DNA of 15,205 bases from Candidatus Saccharibacteria bacterium UBA6258 (GTDB taxonomy: Bacteria; Patescibacteriota; Saccharimonadia; Saccharimonadales; Saccharimonadaceae). Where the stretch lies: the NCBI GenBank assembly GCA_002441145.1, contig DJVK01000019.1, positions 1 to 15,205 on the forward strand, in the 5' to 3' direction. The notes under the pieces were generated by a model. The model did no database searches. It was not told where the DNA came from and worked only from the letters and a program-made list of their open reading frames with translations. The position numbers and the translations under genes are program-made. Below, piece by piece: positions 6,883 through 12,845 of this stretch; within the stretch, counting starts at the first letter, position 1, and each line of letters opens with the position of its first letter.

Positions 6883-7456
6883 TTTTACCGCGCGATACTA
6901 CTGCTGCATACTTAAAATCGTCAATAAGTACCTGGCGCATGCTTCCGTTATAGAGAGCTGCTGCCGGGTGATATAACGGGACCATAATCACTTCTTGTTC
7001 GCCAACGTTGATGTGCTGTGGCTGGCCATGGAGCTTACCGATTTTTGCACCGGGCAAAAAGTATTCCATACTGTGGCGGCCGAGCGTAATAATCACTTTT
7101 GGTTGAATGATTTCGATCTGACGCAAAAGGTACGGCAAAAAGGCCTCCTTTTCGGAAGATGATGGATCACGATTGTTCGGTGGTCGGTACTTTACGATAT
7201 TCGTAATGTATACATCACTTCGCACGAGGCCGGCAGATTCCAGCATTTCGTTCAAAAACCGACCGCTTGCACCGACGAACGGCAATCCCTGGGCATCTTC
7301 TTGTTTGCCCGGCGCTTCACCGATGAATACGATTTCGGCATCCAAATTACCATCGCCCATCACGAGCTGCGTTGCTTGCGCTGCGAGCCCAAGGCAAACA
7401 TCCTCTTCGAGAATACGTTGTTTGAGTTCGTCCATTCGTTCAGCTTTGGTGGTCAT
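6878..7456 (-). CDS. Family 4-like uracil-DNA glycosylase, Fe-S cysteines mostly lost
   Basis: It removes uracil from DNA, the first step of base excision repair. The 192-aa product carries motif A as GEAPG (46-50) followed by EDAQGLPFVGASGRFLNEML. The conserved block VYITNIVKYRPPNNRDP is at about 82-98, and motif B is HPA (163-165) within PLYHPAAALY. Canonical family 4 enzymes hold a 4Fe-4S cluster with four cysteines. Here only Cys21 remains in the N-terminal region, with no CxxC pair. The Cys of the usual KCRPPxNR is Tyr90, and the Cys before the PxLxxQI helix is Phe106. Activity is likely since motifs A and B are intact, but cluster binding is not. It is transcribed alone from a leaderless-type promoter after a terminator. 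Confidence 0.9.
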   Translation of the reverse strand: MTTKAERMDELKQRILEEDVCLGLAAQATQLVMGDGNLDAEIVFIGEAPGKQEDAQGLPFVGASGRFLNEMLESAGLVRSDVYITNIVKYRPPNNRDPSSSEKEAFLPYLLRQIEIIQPKVIITLGRHSMEYFLPGAKIGKLHGQPQHINVGEQEVIMVPLYHPAAALYNGSMRQVLIDDFKYAAVVSRGKK

Positions 7457-7462
7457 ATCTTT

Positions 7463-7468
7463 ATTATA
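7463..7468 (-). promoter_or_regulatory. Predicted leaderless promoter for udg
   Basis: A perfect TATAAT on the minus strand ends 6 nt before the udg ATG, placing transcription start at or next to the start codon. No Shine-Dalgarno is present. The position of a -35 box (7486-7491) is inside the stem of the upstream terminator, so there is no real -35, and no TGn extension is seen. Confidence 0.6.
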
Positions 7469-7480
7469 CGAGACCTATTC

Positions 7481-7506
7481 AAAAACCCCTCCTTTACGGG
7501 GAGGGG
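7481..7506 (-). terminator. Intrinsic terminator of the pnp/43-aa ORF transcript
   Basis: On the minus strand, CCCCTCC (7500-7506) and GGAGGGG (7486-7492) form a perfect 7-bp GC-rich stem around a 7-nt loop, followed by TTTTT (7481-7485). It is 7 nt past the stop of the 43-aa ORF and directly precedes the udg promoter. Confidence 0.9.
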
Positions 7507-7512
7507 CTAGTG

Positions 7513-7644
7513 TTATTTTTTACGCCCGGTGTTAGAATTTTTATCTAACTTCGAGAGCAACCATCCTAGCAGGATTGGTGCGCCCCAGGCGATACCCTGT
7601 CGGACCAAAGGATTCTTGAGTAAGCGTGATAGTTTTGTAACCAT
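7513..7644 (-). CDS. Predicted 43-aa membrane peptide downstream of pnp
   Basis: This small ORF fills the 200-nt gap between pnp and its terminator. The product starts MVTKLSRLLKNPLVRQG, has a hydrophobic segment (about residues 18-33, with GAPILLGWLLSKL), and ends in a basic tail NTGRKK. It could span or lie along the membrane. It starts 49 nt after pnp ends and its stop is 7 nt before the terminator stem, which fits a co-transcribed gene. Against this, no good Shine-Dalgarno is at normal distance (an AGGCGGTGA lies too far upstream), and an inverted repeat sits directly before the ATG. I do not recognise a family. Confidence 0.5.
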   Translation of the reverse strand: MVTKLSRLLKNPLVRQGIAWGAPILLGWLLSKLDKNSNTGRKK

Positions 7645-7645
7645 A

Positions 7646-7660
7646 AGGTTATATTAACCT
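7646..7660. repeat. Inverted repeat before 43-aa ORF
   Basis: AGGTTA (7646-7651), a 3-nt centre and TAACCT (7655-7660) form a perfect 6-bp inverted repeat one base upstream of the ATG. In RNA it would fold into a small hairpin over the place expected for a ribosome binding site. It could control or block translation, or be fortuitous. Confidence 0.4.
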
Positions 7661-7692
7661 ATCACCGCCTGCTCGAGCAGTGAAAATATTCA

Positions 7693-9810
7693 CTAGTTCT
7701 GATCAACACCCTTCATCGTAAGGCTCAAGCGGCCCTTTTCGTCGATGCCGGTCAAGAGAACCTTAACGGTCTGACCTTCGTGCAGGACATCAGTTACCTG
7801 TTCGACGCGAGCGTCGCTGAGCTGGCTGATGTGTACCATGCCATCAGTACCCGGCATGATGTTCACGAACGCACCGAAGTCTTTGATAGTGACAACGCGG
7901 CCAGTGTAAATCTTACCGACTTCTGGCTCTTCGGTCAGTCCACGAATCCATTCGAGCGCCCTTTCGATTGATGCGGTGTCGCTCGATGCGACCGTAATGA
8001 GGCCGTCATCCTTGATGTCGATCATCGCACCGGTTTCGGCAGTAATCTTGTTGATTACCTCACCGCCCTTACCAATAACAGCACCGATCTTGTCTGGGTT
8101 GATTTTGATCTTTTCGATACGTGGTGCGTATGGGCTCAAGTGCGTACGAGGCGCAGCAATGATAGTGAGCATGTGCTCTAGGATATGCGCACGACCAGCC
8201 TTAGACTGATCAATCGCCTGCTTAAGGATTTCGATAGGCAGACCGTGAACCTTCATGTCCATTTGAAGTGCGGTAATACCTTTGGCAGTACCAGTCACCT
8301 TGAAGTCCATGTCACCAGCAAAGTCTTCGGCATCAGCGATGTCAGAGAGTACGTATGGGCGGTCACCGTCCATCATAAGTCCCATGGCGATACCAGATAC
8401 TGGAGCCTTGATCGGCACACCTGCGTCCATAAGCGCAAGACACGAGCTACACGTAGCGGCCATCGATGTCGAGCCGTTTTGGCTCATGATTTCGGTAACA
8501 GAACGGATAGCGTATGGGAATTCCTCTTCGGTTGGAAGAACAGCACTCAATGCACGTTCAGCTAGGTATCCGTGACCGATTTCGCGGCGACCAGGGCCGC
8601 TTAAGCGACGGACTTCACCAACGGTGTAGCCTGGGGCGTTATAGTGGTGCATGTAGCGGCGTTCACCGTCATCGACTTCCATCGTGTCTACCATCTGGGC
8701 GTAGCTAAGTGGTGCAAGCGTGATGATGTTAAGTGCCTGGGTAACGCCACGGGTAAAGATACTTGAACCGTGAGTACGTGGCAACAAACCAACTTCGCTA
8801 CTGAGCATACGAATTTCTTCGAGCTTACGACCGTCAGGGCGTAGTCCGTCTTCAACGATACCCTTGCGGACATCCTTGTGAACTGCCATCGTGAAGGCTT
8901 CGTCGTATTCGTCGTGTAATGCTTTGTAATCGTCACCGTGAGCTTCGGTCATGGCTTCGTGGAATGCCCAACGAAGTTCGTTGACCATTTCGTTGCGCTC
9001 TGGGTAAGGTTTGCGCAGGTTGTCGCCAAGCTTGCCTTCGACCCATGCGTCGACTTCTTTTTGGATGTCGTCATTAGGTAAAACGAGCTGGAATTCTTGG
9101 GCGACAGGTGCGACCTTCGCTGCGAGTTCGCGCTGCAATGTAATCGCAGGCTGAAGGGCTTCTTGTGCCCATGTCATCGCGTCGATAATAACTTCTTCAG
9201 ATACTTCGTTTGCACCGGCTTCGACCATCGTGATACCGCTCTCGATACCAGCAACAATAAGGTCAAGGTCGCTCTGGTCGCGTTCGTCAGCGTTAAGGAA
9301 CGCCTTGAACTCACCGTTGACGTGACCAACGCGTAGTCCGGCAACAGGACCGTCGAATGGCGTACCAGTTAGCATCAATGCTGCGCTGGCTGCAATCATC
9401 GCAATCATGTCTGGGCGGAAGTTAGGGTCCATCGAGAGAACACTCGATACAACCTGGACTTCTTGTCGGTATCCCTTAGGAAACAGTGGGCGGATTGGGC
9501 GGTCGATCAAACGGCCGATCAAGATAGCTTCATCGCTTGGGCGACCTTCGCGCTTGATAAAGCGGCTACCGCTGATCTTACCAGCTGCATACATTTTTTC
9601 TTCGTAGTCAATACTTAATGGGAAGTAATCCAATACTACGGGCCTGCTGCCAACCATTGCGGTACCAAGAACGACAGTGTCGCCATAGGTTACAAGTATG
9701 CTGGCAGTGGTCCTAAAACCAACACGGTTGACTTCGAGCTTGAGCGGACGACCGCAAAAATCAGTGGTAACAGAAATAATCTCCTTACCAGTCGGGTTAA
9801 TAATACTCAT
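7693..9810 (-). CDS. pnp: Polyribonucleotide nucleotidyltransferase (PNPase)
   Basis: PNPase degrades RNA 3' to 5' with phosphate, releasing nucleoside diphosphates, and can run in reverse to add tails. The 705-aa length is standard. Order: RNase PH domain 1 (from about residue 10, with the FIKREGRPSDEAILIGRLID signature), the helical linker domain (about 240-320), RNase PH domain 2 with the phosphate-site stretch SQNGSTSMAATCSSCLALMD and the catalytic ITALQMDMKVHGLP, a KH domain (about 564-625, GxxG as IGKGGE), and an S1 domain (about 632-702, KDFGAFVNIMPGTDGMVHIS). All catalytic blocks look intact. A GAAGGAGG about 8 nt upstream fixes the start. It is followed by a 43-aa ORF and a strong terminator. 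Confidence 0.98.
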   Translation of the reverse strand: MSIINPTGKEIISVTTDFCGRPLKLEVNRVGFRTTASILVTYGDTVVLGTAMVGSRPVVLDYFPLSIDYEEKMYAAGKISGSRFIKREGRPSDEAILIGRLIDRPIRPLFPKGYRQEVQVVSSVLSMDPNFRPDMIAMIAASAALMLTGTPFDGPVAGLRVGHVNGEFKAFLNADERDQSDLDLIVAGIESGITMVEAGANEVSEEVIIDAMTWAQEALQPAITLQRELAAKVAPVAQEFQLVLPNDDIQKEVDAWVEGKLGDNLRKPYPERNEMVNELRWAFHEAMTEAHGDDYKALHDEYDEAFTMAVHKDVRKGIVEDGLRPDGRKLEEIRMLSSEVGLLPRTHGSSIFTRGVTQALNIITLAPLSYAQMVDTMEVDDGERRYMHHYNAPGYTVGEVRRLSGPGRREIGHGYLAERALSAVLPTEEEFPYAIRSVTEIMSQNGSTSMAATCSSCLALMDAGVPIKAPVSGIAMGLMMDGDRPYVLSDIADAEDFAGDMDFKVTGTAKGITALQMDMKVHGLPIEILKQAIDQSKAGRAHILEHMLTIIAAPRTHLSPYAPRIEKIKINPDKIGAVIGKGGEVINKITAETGAMIDIKDDGLITVASSDTASIERALEWIRGLTEEPEVGKIYTGRVVTIKDFGAFVNIMPGTDGMVHISQLSDARVEQVTDVLHEGQTVKVLLTGIDEKGRLSLTMKGVDQN

Positions 9811-9834
9811 AAATTGAGCCTCCTTCTTTCGTTC

Positions 9835-9857
9835 ACTCGCGTTCTAAATTTGCGAGT
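9835..9857 (-). promoter_or_regulatory. Hairpin in pnp leader
   Basis: ACTCGC (9835-9840) and GCGAGT (9852-9857) form a perfect 6-bp stem with an 11-nt loop, 24 nt upstream of the pnp ATG and just before the GAAGGAGG. In enterobacteria PNPase represses its own synthesis through a processed leader stem. Whether this hairpin plays that role is inference. Confidence 0.4.
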
Positions 9858-9931
9858 AAGTAACGGGTAGCAAAATTTTGTGTTCAAAATGATTCTATCC
9901 ACCACCTAATCGCACACGATGTGATAGTTGT

Positions 9932-9960
9932 ATTATACGCCACGCGGTCGAATCTGTACA
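9932..9960 (-). promoter_or_regulatory. Predicted pnp promoter
   Basis: On the minus strand TGTACA (9955-9960) is followed at 17 nt by a perfect TATAAT (9932-9937), predicting a leader of about 115 nt. The -10 region is near-palindromic (GTATTATAC), so the plus strand also reads TATTAT, a possible secondary promoter for the divergent phosphoribosyltransferase gene. TAGAAT at 9892-9897 is an alternative closer -10. Confidence 0.5.
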
Positions 9961-9980
9961 TCGCACCCCGGTAGCATGCA

Positions 9981-9989
9981 TGGTAAAAT
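9981..9989 (+). promoter_or_regulatory. Predicted leaderless promoter for phosphoribosyltransferase
   Basis: An extended -10, TGG-TAAAAT (-10 at 9984-9989), ends 5 nt before the preferred ATG at 9995, so the transcript should start at or next to the start codon. The intervening GGAGT resembles a Shine-Dalgarno but is too close to the ATG to work normally. No -35 is convincing. Confidence 0.5.
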
Positions 9990-9994
9990 GGAGT

Positions 9995-10558
9995 ATGCCC
10001 GAATCATACACACAAATTGCCTCACCCCGAGAAGTCGATGCAACTATCGAACGCATCGCTACAGAAATAATTACCAATCATTCGACGACAAACCCTCTCT
10101 TTGTCGCCCTACTGCGTGGTGCGGCGCCATTTGCCAGCAAACTGATGTTCGCCATGGCCAATCAAGCCCCTGACTTTCAACCCGAGATTGACTACATGAT
10201 GGTCCGTACGTACGGCACATCCAAACATGCGGGTAGCCCACAAATTAAAACTAACCTATCGCCCGAGACAAAAGAGCACCTCGCGGGTCGACCAGTCATT
10301 GTCATCGATGATGTACTCGATTTGGGCATTACAACCAACTTCGTATCCGAACACCTAAAAAGCCTCGGAGCCACCAAAGTTGAGATCGCCGTCTTAGCGC
10401 AAAAGAATGTCGAGAGGCATTACGATATCATCCCAACCTACTGTGGCTTCGATGCCGGTGACAAGTGGCTTGTCGGCATGGGCATGGACGATGCAAACGC
10501 CGGCAACGAAGCCTATCGCTGGGAAAGCGGCATCTGGGAAAAAACCGTTACCGACTAA
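9995..10558 (+). CDS. Hypoxanthine-type phosphoribosyltransferase
   Basis: It is a type I phosphoribosyltransferase of the hypoxanthine/guanine salvage group, which joins a purine base to PRPP to make a nucleotide. The 187-aa product has the pyrophosphate loop region LLRGAAPFAS (39-48), a flexible-loop motif near VRTYGTSK, and the PRPP-binding motif VIVIDDVLDLGITT (101-114). It then has the base-side AVLAQKN and the late GFDAGDKWLVGMGMDD, typical of HPRT. The PRPP motif has Leu where Thr or Ser is usual (DTG to DLG). An upstream ATG at 9980 is in frame but overlaps the predicted -10, so MPESYTQIASP is preferred. Purine salvage fits a host-dependent organism. Its stop overlaps that of the convergent greA-like gene. 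Confidence 0.88.
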   Translation: MPESYTQIASPREVDATIERIATEIITNHSTTNPLFVALLRGAAPFASKLMFAMANQAPDFQPEIDYMMVRTYGTSKHAGSPQIKTNLSPETKEHLAGRPVIVIDDVLDLGITTNFVSEHLKSLGATKVEIAVLAQKNVERHYDIIPTYCGFDAGDKWLVGMGMDDANAGNEAYRWESGIWEKTVTD

Positions 10559-11019
10559 TTTCTCGCGACAGCTTCTATTGTTGCCTCGGTGTTACCGAAC
10601 GCAACAGCGCTACCCTTCTTTTTGCCCAGTAATGCCAACGCAATCGGAGCATGCCGGCTGACGATATGCATGTCATCTACATGGTGCCCTGCCTGATGCG
10701 TCCAGTCGCCGGCAATCTTATACCGACTGCCGTTACTCAGCGTCACGACATTACCAATCGCAATCGTGCCACGCTTTGCCTTGGGCGGCGCAAGTGTCGC
10801 TGTTCTCACTAGCGTGCGCAACTTGTGGAGCTCCGCTGCCAGCATCGACTGTTTATCTCGTACAGCTTCGAATGGCGAGTTGTCGTGCCACGTTTCGCTG
10901 CTTTGCGAGAACGCGTCATTAAAATCCGGCCCAAGATTTTGGATCTCTTTATCTAATTCAATAATTCGCTTTTCAGCAAACTCCCTATCTTCGGGCAATA
11001 AATATACTTCGTGCTTCAT
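10555..11019 (-). CDS. GreA/GreB-family transcription elongation factor
   Basis: Gre factors insert a coiled coil into the RNA polymerase secondary channel and trigger cleavage of backtracked RNA. The 154-aa product has an N-terminal helical hairpin (about 10-75) and a C-terminal FKBP-like domain (about 85-150). The latter includes IGNVVTLSNGSRYKIAG and IALALLGKKKGSAVAFG, the most family-like block. The tip, SETWHDNSPFEA (41-52), only loosely matches the usual GDLxENAEY: one acidic residue aligns well (Asp46), the other is shifted (Glu42). The start MKHEVYLLP is chosen because AAGGAG precedes it; the frame stays open 33 codons upstream without a ribosome site. The last 4 nt overlap the convergent phosphoribosyltransferase gene. 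Confidence 0.85.
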   Translation of the reverse strand: MKHEVYLLPEDREFAEKRIIELDKEIQNLGPDFNDAFSQSSETWHDNSPFEAVRDKQSMLAAELHKLRTLVRTATLAPPKAKRGTIAIGNVVTLSNGSRYKIAGDWTHQAGHHVDDMHIVSRHAPIALALLGKKKGSAVAFGNTEATIEAVARN

Positions 11020-11069
11020 GGTACTCCTTAAGAATCGCTTATTGGTGTGATTGATATAGATTGCCATTG

Positions 11070-11086
11070 ATCGGGCTCGTCCCGAT
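11070..11086 (-). promoter_or_regulatory. Hairpin in greA-like leader
   Basis: ATCGGG (11070-11075), a 5-nt loop and CCCGAT (11081-11086) form a perfect 6-bp stem in the roughly 83-nt leader between the predicted promoter and the Shine-Dalgarno. It is not followed by a T-run, so it is not a terminator. Its role is unknown. Confidence 0.4.
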
Positions 11087-11108
11087 GTGCGCGAGTGATG
11101 TGATAGAT

Positions 11109-11117
11109 AGTATAACA
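11109..11117 (-). promoter_or_regulatory. Predicted extended -10 promoter for greA-like gene
   Basis: The minus strand reads TGT-TATACT (-10 at 11109-11114). The TGn overlaps the end of the rpsO terminator T-run, and the -35 zone (11132-11137) is within the terminator stem. The predicted leader is about 83 nt. Confidence 0.5.
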
Positions 11118-11138
11118 AAAACTCCCCTGGATGGGGAG
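11117..11138 (-). terminator. Intrinsic terminator of rpsO
   Basis: On the minus strand CTCCCC (11133-11138) and GGGGAG (11122-11127) make a perfect 6-bp stem with a 5-nt loop, followed by TTTTT (11117-11121). It starts 10 nt past the rpsO stop. Confidence 0.9.
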
Positions 11139-11148
11139 CTTTTGGTGG

Positions 11149-11415
11149 TTACTTGCGTAGACCGAGTTTTGCGACAGTTGCTTTGTAGGCTTCGAAGTTC
11201 GTATTTTCGAGGTATTTGAGGAGTCGCTTGCGACGTCCTACCATCTGAATCAGACCGCGACGAGCCATATTGTCGTGCTTGTTGGCCTTAAGATGTTCAG
11301 TCACCTCTTTGATACGAGCCGTCAAGATTGACGCCTGAGCCTGTGGGCTACCGACGTCTTCCTTGCTAACCTGAGTCAAAGCAATTGCCTTAGCTTTGTT
11401 GTCCTTTGTTATCAT
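11149..11415 (-). CDS. rpsO: 30S ribosomal protein S15
   Basis: S15 is a primary 16S rRNA binder that nucleates platform assembly and forms an intersubunit bridge. The 88-aa product is full length, with the family blocks VGSPQAQASILTARIKEVTEHLK and RGLIQMVGRRKRLLKYLE. The ATG lies 8 nt from a -10 box and no Shine-Dalgarno fits, so the mRNA is predicted to be leaderless. The gene has its own strong promoter and terminator. In many bacteria rpsO lies between truB-ribF and pnp; here truB and a mutarotase gene precede it and pnp lies two genes on. Confidence 0.97.
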   Translation of the reverse strand: MITKDNKAKAIALTQVSKEDVGSPQAQASILTARIKEVTEHLKANKHDNMARRGLIQMVGRRKRLLKYLENTNFEAYKATVAKLGLRK

Positions 11416-11423
11416 AGGTACGA

Positions 11424-11452
11424 ATTATATCAGTATTGGAGATAAATATCAA
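11424..11452 (-). promoter_or_regulatory. Strong predicted promoter of rpsO, leaderless
   Basis: On the minus strand TTGATA (11447-11452) is followed at 17 nt by TGA-TATAAT (-10 at 11424-11429). This is the closest match to the sigma70-type consensus in the window. The -10 ends 8 nt before the ATG, so the leader is at most a couple of bases. The -35 overlaps the TGA stop of the upstream mutarotase gene. Confidence 0.75.
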
Positions 11453-12159
11453 GGGCGCCAGCGTACGGTGACGCTATAAGCGCGCTCGACACCTGGTTCA
11501 AGCAGTTGTTCATCGACTACTGGCTCCAAAAAGGCAAAGCCGGCATACGACGGCTCGACGCACACATACTGTCCTAATCGATCGGTCCATTTAACCCATG
11601 TCGGCAAGGTCTCAGAAACAAGCGTGATGTCGTGCGTCGGCGTCACAAGCTGATGAGTCCTTCCATTAAAAAAGATCGCTTCACCTAGCTCATCGAGTAT
11701 TTGACGCTGATCATCGAGCATCACGTCGTCCGCACCCATGCAAGCAAAGTAGGGATGGAATGCCGGCGCAAGCCGCATTGGGTTAGCGCCCTGATTCTTT
11801 ATGGTAAGCGTCATTGCAAAACTATCTTCGGCTAATACATACGCCAGGTGCGATACCAGCCCGCTATAATCACCTTCATTTTGCGAGAATTCGAGTTCGA
11901 TAGACGTTTCGGTAGCCGTTACAACACTCCACTCGCTCGTTCGACCAAAGCCGTGCTGATCAAGCCCGCTATCGCCCCCAGGTCCAAAATTCGGTAAGCA
12001 CACATGGCAACCGCCGCGTAACTTCTCGCTGCCGTCAGCCGCCTTTAACGTGCGCTTAGGGTAAAAAATATCACCTTTGTCATTCGATAAGTTAGTAACG
12101 TAGCCTCCGTCGGTTGATACGATTGCCTTTGCGCTACCATTCCAAAGTTCGTGATACAT
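11449..12159 (-). CDS. Aldose 1-epimerase/hexose-6-phosphate mutarotase-like protein
   Basis: It belongs to the galactose-mutarotase fold, probably the glucose-6-phosphate 1-epimerase branch, which interconverts sugar anomers. The 236-aa product carries RGGCHVCLPNFG (48-59) and QHGFGRTSEW (68-77), which match the branch signature RGG-P-FG...QHGFAR-W. The likely catalytic residues are His135 in FHPYF and Glu202 in CVEPS. It is shorter than typical members (about 270-300 aa). An AGGAGGGG precedes the ATG and overlaps the truB stop, so translation is probably coupled to truB. No terminator separates it from the rpsO promoter. True substrate is unknown; a sugar isomer in central metabolism is the simplest guess. 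Confidence 0.85.
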   Translation of the reverse strand: MYHELWNGSAKAIVSTDGGYVTNLSNDKGDIFYPKRTLKAADGSEKLRGGCHVCLPNFGPGGDSGLDQHGFGRTSEWSVVTATETSIELEFSQNEGDYSGLVSHLAYVLAEDSFAMTLTIKNQGANPMRLAPAFHPYFACMGADDVMLDDQRQILDELGEAIFFNGRTHQLVTPTHDITLVSETLPTWVKWTDRLGQYVCVEPSYAGFAFLEPVVDEQLLEPGVERAYSVTVRWRP

Positions 12160-12167
12160 AGCCCCTC

Positions 12168-12827
12168 CTAATCCGTTATACCAAATTGTTCAAGCTTCTT
12201 CGCGTCAGCGATGCTCCATGTACTAATCTGCGTACGGCGGAGTTGCGTACAGTAAGCACCTGTACCAAGCACCTTGCCGATATCTACCGCCAAGCTACGT
12301 ATGTACGTTCCACTACTAACATGCGTGCGGACCTTAAGTTCTGGGTAGTTATAGTCAATGACGTCGAGTGAATGAACTGTGATGGTGCGGAGTGGAATCT
12401 CGACTTCTTTGCCATCACGAGCTAAATGATAGGCGCGCTGACCATTAATCTTGATTGCGCTAAATATCGGTGGGCGTTGCTCGATTTCGCCGCGAAACTG
12501 CGCGATAGCGGCGTCAACTTCTTCACGGGTCGGCACGATGTCAGAAATATCCGTCAGCGCGCCTTCTGGGTCGCCTGTCGTGCTTTCTTGGCCCAAATGG
12601 AACGTTGCCTCATACACTTTGTCCATTTTGCTGTAATTACCTGCGTTGCGACATTCTTTGCCAATTACTAATATCATCAGGCCTGTCGCGAACGGATCGA
12701 GTGTCCCTGTATGGCCTACCTTAACCTTTTTTCCCTGCTCGCGACTAAGTACGCGCCGTATACGTGCCACGACGCCGAAACTTGTCATGTGTGCGGGTTT
12801 ATCAATAAGAATAATTCCATCTGTCAT
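12168..12827 (-). CDS. truB: tRNA pseudouridine(55) synthase, short form
   Basis: TruB makes pseudouridine at position 55 in the T-loop of tRNAs and also acts as a tRNA folding chaperone. The 219-aa product begins with IILIDKPAHMTSFGVV. It carries the catalytic motif GHTGTLDPFATG, with the likely nucleophile Asp44, then YEATFHLGQESTTGDPEG, RPPIFSAIKINGQRAYHLAR and SSGTYIRSLAVDIG. It ends soon after the catalytic domain and lacks the C-terminal PUA domain found in the usual ~300-aa enzyme. The ATG is 7 nt from an extended -10, so the transcript should be leaderless. It follows the DHH-like gene, as truB follows nrnA in many bacteria, but a terminator separates them here. Confidence 0.96.
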   Translation of the reverse strand: MTDGIILIDKPAHMTSFGVVARIRRVLSREQGKKVKVGHTGTLDPFATGLMILVIGKECRNAGNYSKMDKVYEATFHLGQESTTGDPEGALTDISDIVPTREEVDAAIAQFRGEIEQRPPIFSAIKINGQRAYHLARDGKEVEIPLRTITVHSLDVIDYNYPELKVRTHVSSGTYIRSLAVDIGKVLGTGAYCTQLRRTQISTWSIADAKKLEQFGITD

Positions 12828-12834
12828 TACGACT

Positions 12835-12843
12835 ATTGTACCA
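12835..12843 (-). promoter_or_regulatory. Predicted leaderless promoter for truB
   Basis: The minus strand reads TGG-TACAAT (-10 at 12835-12840), 7 nt before the truB ATG. No Shine-Dalgarno is present. The -35 zone (12858-12863) falls in the preceding terminator hairpin. Confidence 0.6.
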
Positions 12844-12845
12844 AG

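Noticed and set aside
9980..9994. Upstream ATG of the phosphoribosyltransferase gene
   Set aside because: It overlaps the extended -10 box; the ATG at 9995 fits the leaderless layout seen at other genes.
9928..10173. Plus-strand ORF overlapping the start of the phosphoribosyltransferase gene
   Set aside because: It is out of frame with the conserved PRTase and has no family features.
11020..11118. Upstream start adding 33 residues to the greA-like protein
   Set aside because: No ribosome site at the upstream ATG, the extra residues are unlike Gre proteins, and the frame crosses the predicted promoter start and a hairpin.
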